The notes below the pieces were generated by a model. That model was not told the DNA's origin and searched no databases. It saw only the letters and a program-made list of their open reading frames with translations. From MGBC163016 sp964631345 (GTDB taxonomy: Bacteria; Actinomycetota; Coriobacteriia; Coriobacteriales; Eggerthellaceae), in assembly GCA_964631345.1 (NCBI GenBank), contig CAZVWE010000001.1, forward strand, positions 1 to 64,000: a stretch of 64,000 nt of DNA, in the 5' to 3' direction. Below are positions 44,699 to 53,811 of the stretch, piece by piece (the first letter of the stretch is position 1; the number at the start of each line of letters is the position of its first letter). Position numbers and translations under genes: made by a program.

Positions 44699-44765
44699 TG
44701 TAAAATTGGGATAGTGAAATGAAGGCTGCGGTAGCAACTGATATGGAACTATCCCAATTTTTACA
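44699..44765. terminator. Long-stem inverted repeat between convergent genes
   Basis: AAAATTGGGATAGT (44702-44715) pairs perfectly with ACTATCCCAATTTT (44748-44761), with a 32-base loop and TGTA/TACA extending the stem beyond a one-base bulge. T-rich ends occur on both strands. It separates the ydbT-like gene from the MFS-CBS gene and probably stops both transcripts. The loop is longer than usual. Confidence 0.65.
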
Positions 44766-44774
44766 ATCGAATGT

Positions 44775-46793
44775 TTATGCGCTTGCGCCTTCCATTTCGT
44801 CCATAATTGATGCAATACGGCTTAAGGCGTCACGTCTACTTAAGGTACCGACAAACTTTCCATCTGAATCTACAACCGGCACCTTTTTAATGCGCTTTTC
44901 TCCCAATATGGTTAACGCAGAATCTAACGAATCAGACTGACGCACATAAATTACTCGCTTAGTGGCAATATCCATGACGCTTAAATTCATAAGATCAGTC
45001 AACTTTGATTGCATCGCTGAATCGTCTGAAAACTTGTATAAGTTCATCGACGAATCAAAAAATGTCATTTCATTTTTACCAAGGAAGTGCGCGATGTCTC
45101 CATCAGATATAAAACCACAAAGCGCACCTTTATCGTCGATAATTGGAAGTCCACTTGTGTCTGTTTTAGACATAAGTCTTACAACATCAATCATCTTTGC
45201 ATCAGATCGAATGCAAACAGGCTCTGGATTCATCGTATCCAACACAGTGATCCTATCGTTTGCATTTCCAAGATCCTCTTCAGAATAACCAGATTTATCA
45301 CCTGTAGGTGAATCAATGGTTGCGCCATCAAACCCGGCTGCATAATCTATGTTGCCAGTCTTTTCAGCACATCCAGAGACCGCCTCATCCCCTACAATCG
45401 CTTGACCTTTCGAGATGCTGTCACGCGCAAAGAACAGTATGACAAGAAAAGCTATCACCATAATGACTGCGGTTGCACAAAACGAAAGGTGGTACCCCAT
45501 AAATGTCTGTTCTGTCTGTCCCAAATCTGGATATATAGATGGAGACAAAGCTGAAATGGATACCAAAAGAGCCGTCCCAACAGAAGCCGCAACCTGATTT
45601 AAGGTGTTCGAAAAACTTTGCGCATGTTGTATAAGTGCATTGTCTAATGAATTAACACCCCAAGTATTCAATGGCGTCATCGCAAACTGTAAGCATGCAA
45701 CTAATAACGTATACGAAAGCATAATTGCCACAAAACTCGAATCCATCGAAAGCATCGTAAGCGCAATAACTCCAAGCACTGCACCGACCGCACCTGGGAT
45801 TACAGTTTTTCTGATCCCATATCTATCAAACAAGCGCCCAGAAATCATTCCCATGAATGCGCCAATGAGTGCACCTGGAAGCATGGCAACGCCAGACATA
45901 GTTGCAGAGAACCCACGAACTCCTTGAATATATAAAGGCGTAATAACTCCTGTGCCCATTATGGAAGCTTGAATTATTACTATGATGATCACTGTTATTG
46001 CATACTTGCTACTCTTAAGCACCTTCATATCAAGCATAGGAGTTGGAAGCTTTGTCTGACGCAAAACATATAACCCAACAAACACGATGCCTACAAAAAT
46101 AAGCACCAAAGTAAATAAAAGATTGGTCGATGAGGAAAAAGTCGAAAGACCATAAAGTAGGCAAACTAGACCCATTGTTGATAGCACAACTGACAGTAAA
46201 TCAAATTTCGATCTCTTGAAGTTGCCATAATTCTTAAGGCTAACAACAGAAACAACAATCACAACTGCAGCCAAAACAGTCACAAGTGCAAACAACGCGC
46301 GCCATCCAACAGAATCCACAAGCAAGCCTGCCAAAGAAGGACCTACAGCAGGGGCAAATCCTATGATTAGCCCTATTACACCCATAGCTGCACCACGTCT
46401 TTCACGCGGAAATATCAAAAGGATCACCGTAAACACCATAGGCATTGCCACGCCCGTACAAATTGCCTGGAGGACACGTCCCAATAAAAGTACTCCAAAA
46501 TTTGGCGCAATCGTAGCGGCGGCACTTCCAACCGTAAAGATACTTACTGCAGTTATAAAGAGCTGCCTTGTCGTAAATCTTCCAATTAAATATGCAGAAA
46601 GCGGTATGGTGACGGCCTCTACAAGCGAATAACCACTTGTTAACCACTGGACAGTAGTTGCATCAACATTCAAGTCGCGCATAATCGCTGGGAGAGCCGG
46701 CGACAATAACGTTTGATTAAGAACTGCCAATAAGGTGCCAGCCAATAGCACTGTCACCATAACCATTTCTTTTCTTCCAACACCTAAAGCCAT
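44775..46793 (-). CDS. DHA2-type MFS exporter fused to a CBS domain pair
   Basis: A 672-residue protein. Residues 1-480 are a major facilitator of the 14-helix EmrB/QacA drug:H+ antiporter type (AVLNQTLLSPALPAIM, WLTSGYSLVEAVTIPL, GRVLQAICTGVAMPM, RERRGAAMGVIGL). After a polar linker, residues about 540-665 form two CBS modules (TSGLPIIDDKGALCGFISDGDI; KKVPVVDSDGKFVGTLSRRD). CBS pairs bind adenine nucleotides such as AMP, ATP or c-di-AMP and gate transporters and enzymes. A regulated multidrug exporter would be unusual. No TetR/MarR regulator gene is adjacent; a perfect palindrome sits 43 bases upstream of the start. Confidence 0.88.
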   Translation of the reverse strand: MALGVGRKEMVMVTVLLAGTLLAVLNQTLLSPALPAIMRDLNVDATTVQWLTSGYSLVEAVTIPLSAYLIGRFTTRQLFITAVSIFTVGSAAATIAPNFGVLLLGRVLQAICTGVAMPMVFTVILLIFPRERRGAAMGVIGLIIGFAPAVGPSLAGLLVDSVGWRALFALVTVLAAVVIVVSVVSLKNYGNFKRSKFDLLSVVLSTMGLVCLLYGLSTFSSSTNLLFTLVLIFVGIVFVGLYVLRQTKLPTPMLDMKVLKSSKYAITVIIIVIIQASIMGTGVITPLYIQGVRGFSATMSGVAMLPGALIGAFMGMISGRLFDRYGIRKTVIPGAVGAVLGVIALTMLSMDSSFVAIMLSYTLLVACLQFAMTPLNTWGVNSLDNALIQHAQSFSNTLNQVAASVGTALLVSISALSPSIYPDLGQTEQTFMGYHLSFCATAVIMVIAFLVILFFARDSISKGQAIVGDEAVSGCAEKTGNIDYAAGFDGATIDSPTGDKSGYSEEDLGNANDRITVLDTMNPEPVCIRSDAKMIDVVRLMSKTDTSGLPIIDDKGALCGFISDGDIAHFLGKNEMTFFDSSMNLYKFSDDSAMQSKLTDLMNLSVMDIATKRVIYVRQSDSLDSALTILGEKRIKKVPVVDSDGKFVGTLSRRDALSRIASIMDEMEGASA

Positions 46794-46835
46794 TCTTCAC
46801 TTCCAATTCTAAAAACGTACAATTAATGCAATAAA

Positions 46836-46859
46836 TAACGCCCGGAATTCCGGGCGTTA
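46836..46859. promoter_or_regulatory. Perfect 24-bp palindrome, candidate operator
   Basis: TAACGCCCGGAA (46836-46847) is immediately followed by its exact reverse complement TTCCGGGCGTTA (46848-46859), with no loop. No T-tract follows on either strand, so it is a poor terminator. It lies between the divergent MFS-CBS and lipoprotein genes, where a dimeric repressor site would be expected. Confidence 0.6.
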
Positions 46860-47043
46860 ACAGTTGGTTTTAACTAAGTATCACACTAGTTGTTATCAAT
46901 TGAATAGGCTGATCTGGCAATCGGCTTATTTTCTCCCTTTAGCAATTTGAAAACACAGCAAAAATAGTCACAGCTAGCAATGAATATTAAACTACTATCT
47001 ACAAATACTTTCGAAAGAACATAGAAGATGAAGGGATATTGAT

Positions 47044-47607
47044 ATGAATAAAAAATTAGCCCTTTGCATTATGTCTTTGATTCTTGCATGCGGCACCGTG
47101 TTGGGGCTTGCAGGATGCGGACAAAACAACGAAGAAGTTATCCGAGAATCCATAGCAAGCCAACTTGATGCATTCAAAAATGCGGATGACTCCGCTATGT
47201 CAGAAATTGCCGAAATGGTCGAAAACGAAGGACTCGACAGACTTGGCATTGACGGCATGGAATTTGCTGCTGCTGTTTTGGATGGTTTTGATTACAACAT
47301 TGATAGTGTTGAGGTTGATGGCAATAAGGCTGTTGCCACAGTCACTATCGCATCAAAGAGTTATTCGCAGTTTGAACAAAAAGTTAATGAAATCCGCAAT
47401 AGCATAGCTGAAGACACAGATCTTGCAGCAATGAGCGAAGAAGATGCAACAAAGGCAATTGGACAAAAAATAATGAGCGCATTTGCTGAAACAGAAACAA
47501 CCAACGATGTGGCCGTTATTAATTATGAACTTTCGGGAAATGTATGGAAGCCAACTAATGCAGCAGAAGCTCTTGCTCAATTAGATAGCATAGTATTTTC
47601 TCGATAA
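47044..47607 (+). CDS. Lipoprotein of unknown function
   Basis: A 187-residue secreted lipoprotein with lipobox LAGC (Cys25). The mature part alternates acidic helices and a short beta section (DSVEVDGNKAVATVTIASKSY), a pattern seen in DUF5105-like and NTF2-like lipoproteins, but I cannot assign it. Ribosome site AAGGGAT eight bases upstream. It is divergent from the MFS-CBS gene and convergent with the cyclo-ligase gene, 17 bases apart. Confidence 0.8.
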   Translation: MNKKLALCIMSLILACGTVLGLAGCGQNNEEVIRESIASQLDAFKNADDSAMSEIAEMVENEGLDRLGIDGMEFAAAVLDGFDYNIDSVEVDGNKAVATVTIASKSYSQFEQKVNEIRNSIAEDTDLAAMSEEDATKAIGQKIMSAFAETETTNDVAVINYELSGNVWKPTNAAEALAQLDSIVFSR

Positions 47608-47624
47608 ACTCTAAATGAACACTC

Positions 47625-48197
47625 TTAAGCATAAATAACCTGATTGACCGGTATATCGAAACTTTCGATGCCGGTCAATTGAGTATATAGCTGACAATCA
47701 AAACACACTCCAATGCTTGTGCCTAAAAAGTTACACAAAAAGCGATCGTAATAACCTTTGCCATAGCCAATTCTAAAACCCTTAGAATCGAAAGCTACAC
47801 CAGGAACAATTGCAATTCCACTTTTGCTTTCAGCTCCTGATAAAAAGCAATCATCAACGGTAGTACTTGGGTCATCTTTTGGCTCATAAATCCCAAATGA
47901 TCCTGCAACAAGGTCATCTAGAGAACTGATCCAATTCCATCGAAGTCGACTCCTGGGCAAAACTCCAGGTAAAGCTACTTTCATATCTTTTGCAAGCGCA
48001 TCTAGAATCACAGAAGATACATCAACCTCAGATCCCGTCGCATTATACGCAAGTAAATAGCTTGCCTGTTTGTATTCAGGAAGCGCAACAATCATCGATG
48101 AAATTTCAAGAGATTTCGTCTTTCTTTCAGCAGTTGAAAGACTATCGCGATTCTTCTTGCACTCACTTCTTAGATTGTTTTTAGCATCTAAAGGCAC
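47625..48197 (-). CDS. 5-formyltetrahydrofolate cyclo-ligase
   Basis: A 190-residue enzyme that uses ATP to convert 5-formyl-THF to 5,10-methenyl-THF, clearing the folate storage form. Signature elements are KNNLRSECKKNR at the N-terminus, the central VALPGVLPRSRLRW, and the ATP/folate loop VPGVAFDSKGFRIGYGKGYYDRF. The end of the frame contains an inverted repeat, TTGACCGG/CCGGTCAA with ATCGAAA/TTTCGAT inside (47643-47677), which may also help end transcription. Confidence 0.92.
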   Translation of the reverse strand: MPLDAKNNLRSECKKNRDSLSTAERKTKSLEISSMIVALPEYKQASYLLAYNATGSEVDVSSVILDALAKDMKVALPGVLPRSRLRWNWISSLDDLVAGSFGIYEPKDDPSTTVDDCFLSGAESKSGIAIVPGVAFDSKGFRIGYGKGYYDRFLCNFLGTSIGVCFDCQLYTQLTGIESFDIPVNQVIYA

Positions 48198-48421
48198 GTC
48201 TTACCCATTCACTATTAAAAACCGCTGTTGAAAATGCTGTTAAATATCACTGCCAAAGACTCCTGCTACAAGTTTCAATTGTTTTAAATAAGAGCCTCAG
48301 TTGTTTTATATAAGTTTATCTCTAAATAAACCGAGCCAAATAAACTCACACAGACACACCCATAGAACTTACGCTGAAAGCTAAAGCAATAAATCTAGCT
48401 CAAATTCATCAAGGACATAAA

Positions 48422-48697
48422 CTACGCACTTGTTGCAAGTGGTACTAGCGTACAATTTGGCTCCGGCAGCGCAAGCGGTGGTGCAGGTAAAAGTGGCACT
48501 ATGATGGTTTCTTTTAAACCTTGATTGTTCATTTTTAAAAACAATAATTCCAGATTGTTCTCACGCTCTTTAATGCGCCCCATATAAGCCTTATCCATTT
48601 TGGAATCTATCGCCTTCATGTCACGAACAGCGCGTTTTAAATAGTGTCTAAACTGAGTAGCCGTCATCCCACCAATTAACATTTGCTCGTTTTTCAT
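48422..48697 (-). CDS. Small hypothetical protein
   Basis: A 91-residue soluble protein. The first 55 residues are basic and helical (MTATQFRHYLKRAVRDMKA), ending in a heptad-like ERENNLELLFLKMNN. A proline/leucine-rich C-terminus follows (VPLLPAPPLALPEPN). The ribosome site AGAGGAT supports it. It is divergent from the small HTH gene 180 bases away. I recognise no family. Confidence 0.5.
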   Translation of the reverse strand: MKNEQMLIGGMTATQFRHYLKRAVRDMKAIDSKMDKAYMGRIKERENNLELLFLKMNNQGLKETIIVPLLPAPPLALPEPNCTLVPLATSA

Positions 48698-48876
48698 TTT
48701 GCATCCTCTGACTCACTTATGTTTGCAGTGATTCGAGTTTAAGGGCAACGCCAAATTTAACTGTTCTGCATTTGGGACACCTAGAAAAGTTTGTGCTAGA
48801 TATTTCTTTCGCTGATCTCGCTCATATGTAAATGTCCGCTTACACTTGAGCACTTTCGCTAATCTACCCTATTTAA

Positions 48877-49152
48877 ATGCCCGATAAACAGACAGAATTC
48901 GAACCAAAACCACTCGGGGATCATCCTATCTTTGGATCTATTGAATCCATAATTTTCGGAGGCAATGTTGAACATTTGCGCATTCTTCAAGGAATGAATC
49001 GATCTGTTTTCTCTAAAGTTGCAGGCATTTCAAGACCTACGCTTTACAAAATTGAACGCGGAGAGGCAGATATTAAACTCTCATTAATGAAGCGTGTTGC
49101 TGACGCTTTAGATGTAAGCGTAGTTGAGCTTTTAACGCCAAGAACAAAATGA
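48877..49152 (+). CDS. Small Xre-type HTH regulator
   Basis: A 91-residue protein with an N-terminal 25-residue tail and a Cro/C1 helix-turn-helix (LRILQGMNRSVFSKVAGISRPTLYKIERGE, given as its extent: about residues 34-63), followed by the supporting helix LMKRVADALDVSVVELL. No ribosome site precedes the ATG, whose upstream bases are ACCCTATTTAA, so it may be translated from a leaderless or weak message. It is divergent from the small hypothetical gene and stands before the CorA-like gene. Target unknown. Confidence 0.75.
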   Translation: MPDKQTEFEPKPLGDHPIFGSIESIIFGGNVEHLRILQGMNRSVFSKVAGISRPTLYKIERGEADIKLSLMKRVADALDVSVVELLTPRTK

Positions 49153-49250
49153 TGCTTTAAACATACGATTTAGACAGCGATTAGGGTATCGGCATAATCC
49201 ACTTTGTCAACATGTAATCAAGGCAAAGCAAGTCCGCTCTTAAAGAGTCA

Positions 49251-49256
49251 TATAAT
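49251..49256 (+). promoter_or_regulatory. Consensus -10 box before corA
   Basis: TATAAT lies 42 bases before the corA start, preceded by the short palindrome CTCTT-A-AAGAG. The -35 region is weak (GCAAGT-like). The position suits the corA promoter. Confidence 0.4.
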
Positions 49257-49297
49257 TTCGACACAAATAATGACAACAACACTTCAGGAGCCTAACC

Positions 49298-50266
49298 ATG
49301 GGCATTTGTTATGAACTACGTGAAGCAAACACGGAACCATCAAGCATCAAACAGAAAAATCACAAGGCATCTTCGCTCGTAAAAGTTGATGGCATAAACG
49401 CATGCTCAGGGTCAGGACCGATAATCGTATGCATGGACGAAGAAGAATTCGCAGACTATGAGAAAAACGACGACGTTAAAGATTTAATATCCACATTAAT
49501 GGGAACAGCAAGTAACTATGTCGACGAATTTCCTGGTTATATCGTTGGTTCTTTTGCAGTTCCAACAAAAGAGCAACAGGCAAAAGTGTCTGACCTCTTC
49601 GCCTTCTATATGGACAAAGAGCGGCTTGTCTTTATTGATAACAAAAATACCGCAGAGCAAATATTGAATTTGCTTGCTAAAAGCCCTGTTCTTAAAGACA
49701 CAACCCCTGCGCATTGTCTGTATCTTTTTTGCAAGCACATCCTAGTAAATGACCTTTCATATCTTACATGGATTGAAGCAAAAATGGAGCGCATGGAAGA
49801 AAGTCTTGTCGCTTCAGGGGCTGATATTGATACGACTAAAATTATGGAATTTCGTCGCAAATCTCTTAGATTCAATTCGTATTATCAGCAAATGGCAACT
49901 ATGGTTTCTGCAATATCAGATAACGAAAATGGGTTGATGACTCGCGAGGAAGCACATGCATTTGACCATATTGAAAGCCTTGCAGACAAGCTTGCCTCAC
50001 GTGCAGAGTCTTTAAAAGAATACAGCCTTCAGCTTTATGAATTACAGCAAACTCAGATTGATCTAAAGCAGAACTCGATCATGCAGGTATTTACCATAAT
50101 GACTGTTTTGTTCGCGCCATTAACCCTTATCACTGGATGGTTTGGCATGAATCTGTCCGTTATCCCGGGAATAGATTTTCAGTGGATGTGGTTAACCCTG
50201 ATAGTCTTCGCCGTAATATTTACCGTCTTTTTCTTGATACTATTCAAAAAGAAGCACTGGTTATAG
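49298..50266 (+). CDS. corA: CorA-family divalent cation transporter
   Basis: A 322-residue protein. The N-terminal alpha/beta cytoplasmic domain is followed by a long helix region (about 150-265) and two C-terminal helices. The diagnostic GMN motif is FGMN at about residue 282, directly after the first of them (MTVLFAPLTLITGWFGMN), and the tail is basic (KKKHWL). CorA pentamers carry Mg2+, Co2+ or Ni2+. With the NRMT at the left end this gives two unrelated Mg2+-type uptake routes. Ribosome site CAGGAG six bases before ATG. It is convergent with the GGDEF gene, three bases apart. Confidence 0.9.
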   Translation: MGICYELREANTEPSSIKQKNHKASSLVKVDGINACSGSGPIIVCMDEEEFADYEKNDDVKDLISTLMGTASNYVDEFPGYIVGSFAVPTKEQQAKVSDLFAFYMDKERLVFIDNKNTAEQILNLLAKSPVLKDTTPAHCLYLFCKHILVNDLSYLTWIEAKMERMEESLVASGADIDTTKIMEFRRKSLRFNSYYQQMATMVSAISDNENGLMTREEAHAFDHIESLADKLASRAESLKEYSLQLYELQQTQIDLKQNSIMQVFTIMTVLFAPLTLITGWFGMNLSVIPGIDFQWMWLTLIVFAVIFTVFFLILFKKKHWL

Positions 50267-50269
50267 TGT

Positions 50270-51661
50270 CTATATATGCCTTAGGGTATATCCGGCTTTA
50301 CCATGTCCTTTACTCTCGTACAGCGCATCATCTGCCATTGAGTAAATTTCATCAAAAGAAAAATCGGAACTATCAGTTGTAATAGCACCTATAGACACTG
50401 TTGGTTCAGGACGATCAACACTATTCTTTAGAGGCTCATCAACGGATCTCTGTGTTGCAAAAGGCCCCCTAGCGATATGAGACAAAATACGCTCAAGCGC
50501 TTCATCGCTTCCTAAACCAGGTGCAAATACAGCAAATTCGTCTCCACCGAGACGCGCAACTATATCTTCTTTTCTCATAACATTAGTAAGGAACAACGCA
50601 AGGGACTTAAGCACGAAGTCTCCTTCAGGATGTCCGTATGTGTCATTTATTGACTTAAAGTCATCCACATCTATAAGAATAAAAGTATACGGAACCACGC
50701 CTGTAAGTAATTTCGTATCTATCATCTCAACGGCAGTTTCACGATTATATATACCTGTTAGCCCATCGCGTTCTGCCTTATGCTTAAACATGGTTTCGCG
50801 AATCATCATCTCGTGAGTGTCTAATAAACGGCCTACATGGCGAAACGCTTGACCATCTTCATCATAAAGAACCACAGATTGATACCTATACCAAATGGCT
50901 TCACCATCAGGGCCTGGTGTTGACGTCTCAAAATCCACCAAGCCGCCATCGCGCATATGCTGTCTCAAGGTATCTATATCATGTTGTGTAATAGTTAGAT
51001 TGCAGTCACGTTTACATCTTTTGTTTACAACAAAATCGCGATGCTCGGGCTTTCGGCCAAATCTACCTTCAAAATCTCCATAGACATCGGCGTTACCGGT
51101 TTCGCATTCAATATCAAAAAGAATGTCATTACTAAGCTCAGTGAGAATCTCTATCCTCTCACTTGCCCGCTCCAACTCCGCCTGGCTTTTAACTTTTTCA
51201 GTAATGTCTATAAGCGTAACGTAAAACCAAGGTTTGCCATCAGCATCAACAACGTGTCTTCCTCGGTCATCAACCCAAACAAGCTTGTCCTCTTTATGAT
51301 TCAGTCTATATATAACTGCATCATCGGATCCATGTTCGATTTGTTCATCGATAGACTTTATGGTTTCTCTACGATCATCAGGATGAACTATGCCTTCAAA
51401 GACTCCACCCGTAAGCTCATTGAATTCTTCACGATTAGCACAGCCAAGCATACCTATCAAATCTTGACTTACAAAATCTATCTTTCCTGTATCGTCGGCC
51501 TCATACCTAAATAACCCACTTGGAATATTCTCGAGCAGCAAATTCAGCATATCTTCAGGCTCATCTTGTGCAGGCATTAAACCGTTGTCTGTCATTCCTG
51601 CTTCACCAACCTTATCCACACTGTTGTCATAATAGACAATATACCGCAAATAATAATCCAC
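50270..51661 (-). CDS. PAS-GGDEF diguanylate cyclase
   Basis: A 463-residue soluble protein with two PAS-like domains (about 40-160, ending in the PAC-type FYVTLIDITEK; and about 175-285, with YRYQSVVLYDEDGQ) and a GGDEF domain (about 300-460). The intact motif is RLGGDEF, with ILIDVDDFKSINDTYGH before it. It should make c-di-GMP. The sensory ligand of the PAS domains is unknown. GTG 51661 lacks a ribosome site; ATG 51595 is another possibility and leaves the first PAS intact. Confidence 0.88.
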   Translation of the reverse strand: MDYYLRYIVYYDNSVDKVGEAGMTDNGLMPAQDEPEDMLNLLLENIPSGLFRYEADDTGKIDFVSQDLIGMLGCANREEFNELTGGVFEGIVHPDDRRETIKSIDEQIEHGSDDAVIYRLNHKEDKLVWVDDRGRHVVDADGKPWFYVTLIDITEKVKSQAELERASERIEILTELSNDILFDIECETGNADVYGDFEGRFGRKPEHRDFVVNKRCKRDCNLTITQHDIDTLRQHMRDGGLVDFETSTPGPDGEAIWYRYQSVVLYDEDGQAFRHVGRLLDTHEMMIRETMFKHKAERDGLTGIYNRETAVEMIDTKLLTGVVPYTFILIDVDDFKSINDTYGHPEGDFVLKSLALFLTNVMRKEDIVARLGGDEFAVFAPGLGSDEALERILSHIARGPFATQRSVDEPLKNSVDRPEPTVSIGAITTDSSDFSFDEIYSMADDALYESKGHGKAGYTLRHI

Positions 51662-51711
51662 AGCATTTCTATTAGAAATGAGTATATTTACTACTGTATT
51701 ATCATGCGTAA

Positions 51712-52806
51712 ATGCACAGCTTCAAAACCATAAAATCGCCAATATTAGTAGCCATGTCAGGTGGCATTGATAGTTCTGTCGTTGCTTATATGGCTCACGA
51801 TGCTAATTCAGAGTCTTTCGGTGTAACCCTTTTGCTCGCACCAGGAAAACAATGCGAAGAGGAAGCATCAAACGCAAAAAACCAATGCTCGCAAATCGGT
51901 ATGAAGCATTTAACTATTGATGCACGCAGCGAATTTGAAGATGTAGTCATACGTAATTTTTGCGAAAGCTACATGCGCGGGAAAACACCAAACCCTTGCG
52001 TTGAATGCAACAAGGTATTTAAACTGGGACTTCTGCACGACACCAGAAAATCTTATGGTGCAGAATTCTTAGCGACAGGACACTATGCACGACGACGATT
52101 CAATCCAAACACAAACCGCTGGGAGCTGCTCAAGGCTAAAGATTTATCAAAAGACCAGAGCTACTTTTTATGGAAAACAACACAAGATGTATTAGCCCAT
52201 ACGATTTTTCCTTTAGGAGATACACCTAAGACAGCAACTAAAGAAATGGCCTCACAACTGGGATTTATTTCTGCACAAAAACCTGAAAGTCAAGACGTTT
52301 GCTTTGTGCCCGATGGAGACTATTTAAGCGTTGTTCAACAATGGGCGAATTTGCAATCACATACAGAAGCCACCGATTTACTTATGCCAGGAGATATTGA
52401 AGATACAGAGGGAAACATCATAGGAGAACACTCTGGGCTTGCAGGATACACAATCGGGCAGCGAAAAGGAATTGGAGTTGCAGCATCTGAGCCTTTATAT
52501 GTAATAGACAAAGACATACAAAGAAATGTCCTCGTGGTAGGATCGAGACATCTGACATTTTGCAAAATCGTAGAGGGAAAATCCGCAAACTTCATATCTA
52601 CTGAATCGCTGTTTGAAACAACACGTGTGCAAGCAAAGTGCCGATATAGACAAGATCCTGCATGGGCAACTGTCATACAGGCCGAACACGATAGTATAAA
52701 AATAGAATTTGATGATCTCCAAACTATTCCAGCAAAAGGACAATCATTGGTTCTATACGATGGCGACACAGTTCTTGCAGGGGCAGAAATTCTTTCCTCA
52801 TCTTAA
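51712..52806 (+). CDS. mnmA: tRNA-specific 2-thiouridylase MnmA
   Basis: MnmA inserts sulfur at C2 of U34 in Lys, Glu and Gln tRNAs. The PP-loop SGGIDSS is at 16-22, NPCVECNK carries the first catalytic cysteine at about 97, and QDVCFVPDGDY the second at about 197. GLAGYTIGQRKGIGV and the C-terminal RYRQDP/ATV segments are conserved. At 364 residues it has the usual length. It is followed 33 bases on by the NTPase gene. Confidence 0.94.
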   Translation: MHSFKTIKSPILVAMSGGIDSSVVAYMAHDANSESFGVTLLLAPGKQCEEEASNAKNQCSQIGMKHLTIDARSEFEDVVIRNFCESYMRGKTPNPCVECNKVFKLGLLHDTRKSYGAEFLATGHYARRRFNPNTNRWELLKAKDLSKDQSYFLWKTTQDVLAHTIFPLGDTPKTATKEMASQLGFISAQKPESQDVCFVPDGDYLSVVQQWANLQSHTEATDLLMPGDIEDTEGNIIGEHSGLAGYTIGQRKGIGVAASEPLYVIDKDIQRNVLVVGSRHLTFCKIVEGKSANFISTESLFETTRVQAKCRYRQDPAWATVIQAEHDSIKIEFDDLQTIPAKGQSLVLYDGDTVLAGAEILSSS

Positions 52807-52839
52807 AACCACCCAACCGCTGCCAAGAAAGGATATGGG

Positions 52840-53559
52840 GTGCTTTTTATACTTACGGGCAATATTCAGACAGGCAAAACCCGCTTTCTAGAGCGTCTGG
52901 TAACTGATACAACAAACGCAGGAGGTATTTGCGAAGGCGTTATTGCGCCCGGAATATGGGTTGAGCAAAACAATAACGAGTCGGATAAACCAAGTTTTGA
53001 AAAACTGGGGATAGACAACGTTTTACTTCCAGAAAGTAAAAGGATCAGATTTGCAACAAGAAGAGATTTGCTCTGTGAAGATAAAAGCACTTCTGAATCA
53101 TCGGAAAGCAAAACAGCGAACCTAAAATGGGCGATCGAAGATGCTGCAATAGACGCTGTAAATAATCATTTCAAAAGGATTATAAATTCCTGGAACACAG
53201 CAGCTACACAACCCACAAATTCGAACACCGCAGATTCGCAAAATTGCAATCAAAAAGCTGCCACAAAAAGTTCCGAATGCTCTACTGATTGCTCTACTGA
53301 TTGCTCTACGAACAACCCACCGCATCTTTTAGTAGTGGATGAATTAGGATACTTAGAACTTGAATTAAATGAGGGACTTACAGACGCACTTCGAGCGGTA
53401 GATATTGCTCTTTGTAATGATCGCCACACACTAATAGTGGTTAGAGAAAAACTGCTTCCACTTGCAGAACAAAGATTTGCTAAAAAAGTAGACACAATAA
53501 AATGCATCCTTCCTGACGAAGAAGGGCGATATGCAGTTCTTAATGCTTTAGGGTTATAA
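52840..53559 (+). CDS. THEP1-like NTPase
   Basis: A 239-residue P-loop nucleotidase of the NTPase_1/THEP1 type. Walker A GNIQTGKT is at about 7-14, the early GGICEGVIAPG strand is family-typical, and Walker B is VVDELGYLELE at about 165. The middle (about 95-155) is replaced by a low-complexity Ser/Thr/Asn/Cys-rich insert containing CSTDCSTDCST. Some THEP1 relatives sit with molybdenum or radical-SAM gene clusters, but no such context is present. GTG start with AAAGGA six bases upstream. Confidence 0.75.
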   Translation: MLFILTGNIQTGKTRFLERLVTDTTNAGGICEGVIAPGIWVEQNNNESDKPSFEKLGIDNVLLPESKRIRFATRRDLLCEDKSTSESSESKTANLKWAIEDAAIDAVNNHFKRIINSWNTAATQPTNSNTADSQNCNQKAATKSSECSTDCSTDCSTNNPPHLLVVDELGYLELELNEGLTDALRAVDIALCNDRHTLIVVREKLLPLAEQRFAKKVDTIKCILPDEEGRYAVLNALGL

Positions 53560-53811
53560 GCTCGATTGACTTATCTTTGCAATATCCGCCTTTGCATTGA
53601 CAACTACGCTCAAGAAGGTATCTAAAGATATCTAAATAATCACATTTTCCTTATTTCCCCAATTGCTAAACAGTGTGGAAACGTTATGTGGAAATATCAA
53701 AAAATGCGTTAATAAACGTCCCCTATAGGACTAGATTGTCATTAAGAAATATATTAGTTGATCACTAAGATTTCTTGCATGCAAAGACATGCTTAGCGAT
53801 AGTTTACAACC

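Noticed and set aside
47643..47677. Mobile or REP-like repeat at the end of the cyclo-ligase gene
   Set aside because: The inverted repeat is inside the coding frame and I found no second copy in the window. It may be only a coding hairpin.
48198..48421. A further gene between the cyclo-ligase and the small hypothetical gene
   Set aside because: The stretch is AT-rich with stops in all frames that I followed and no ribosome site.
53560..53811. tRNA or small RNA between the NTPase and membrane-protein genes
   Set aside because: No cloverleaf, T-loop or strong terminator was found. Only a GCATGC-type short repeat is present.
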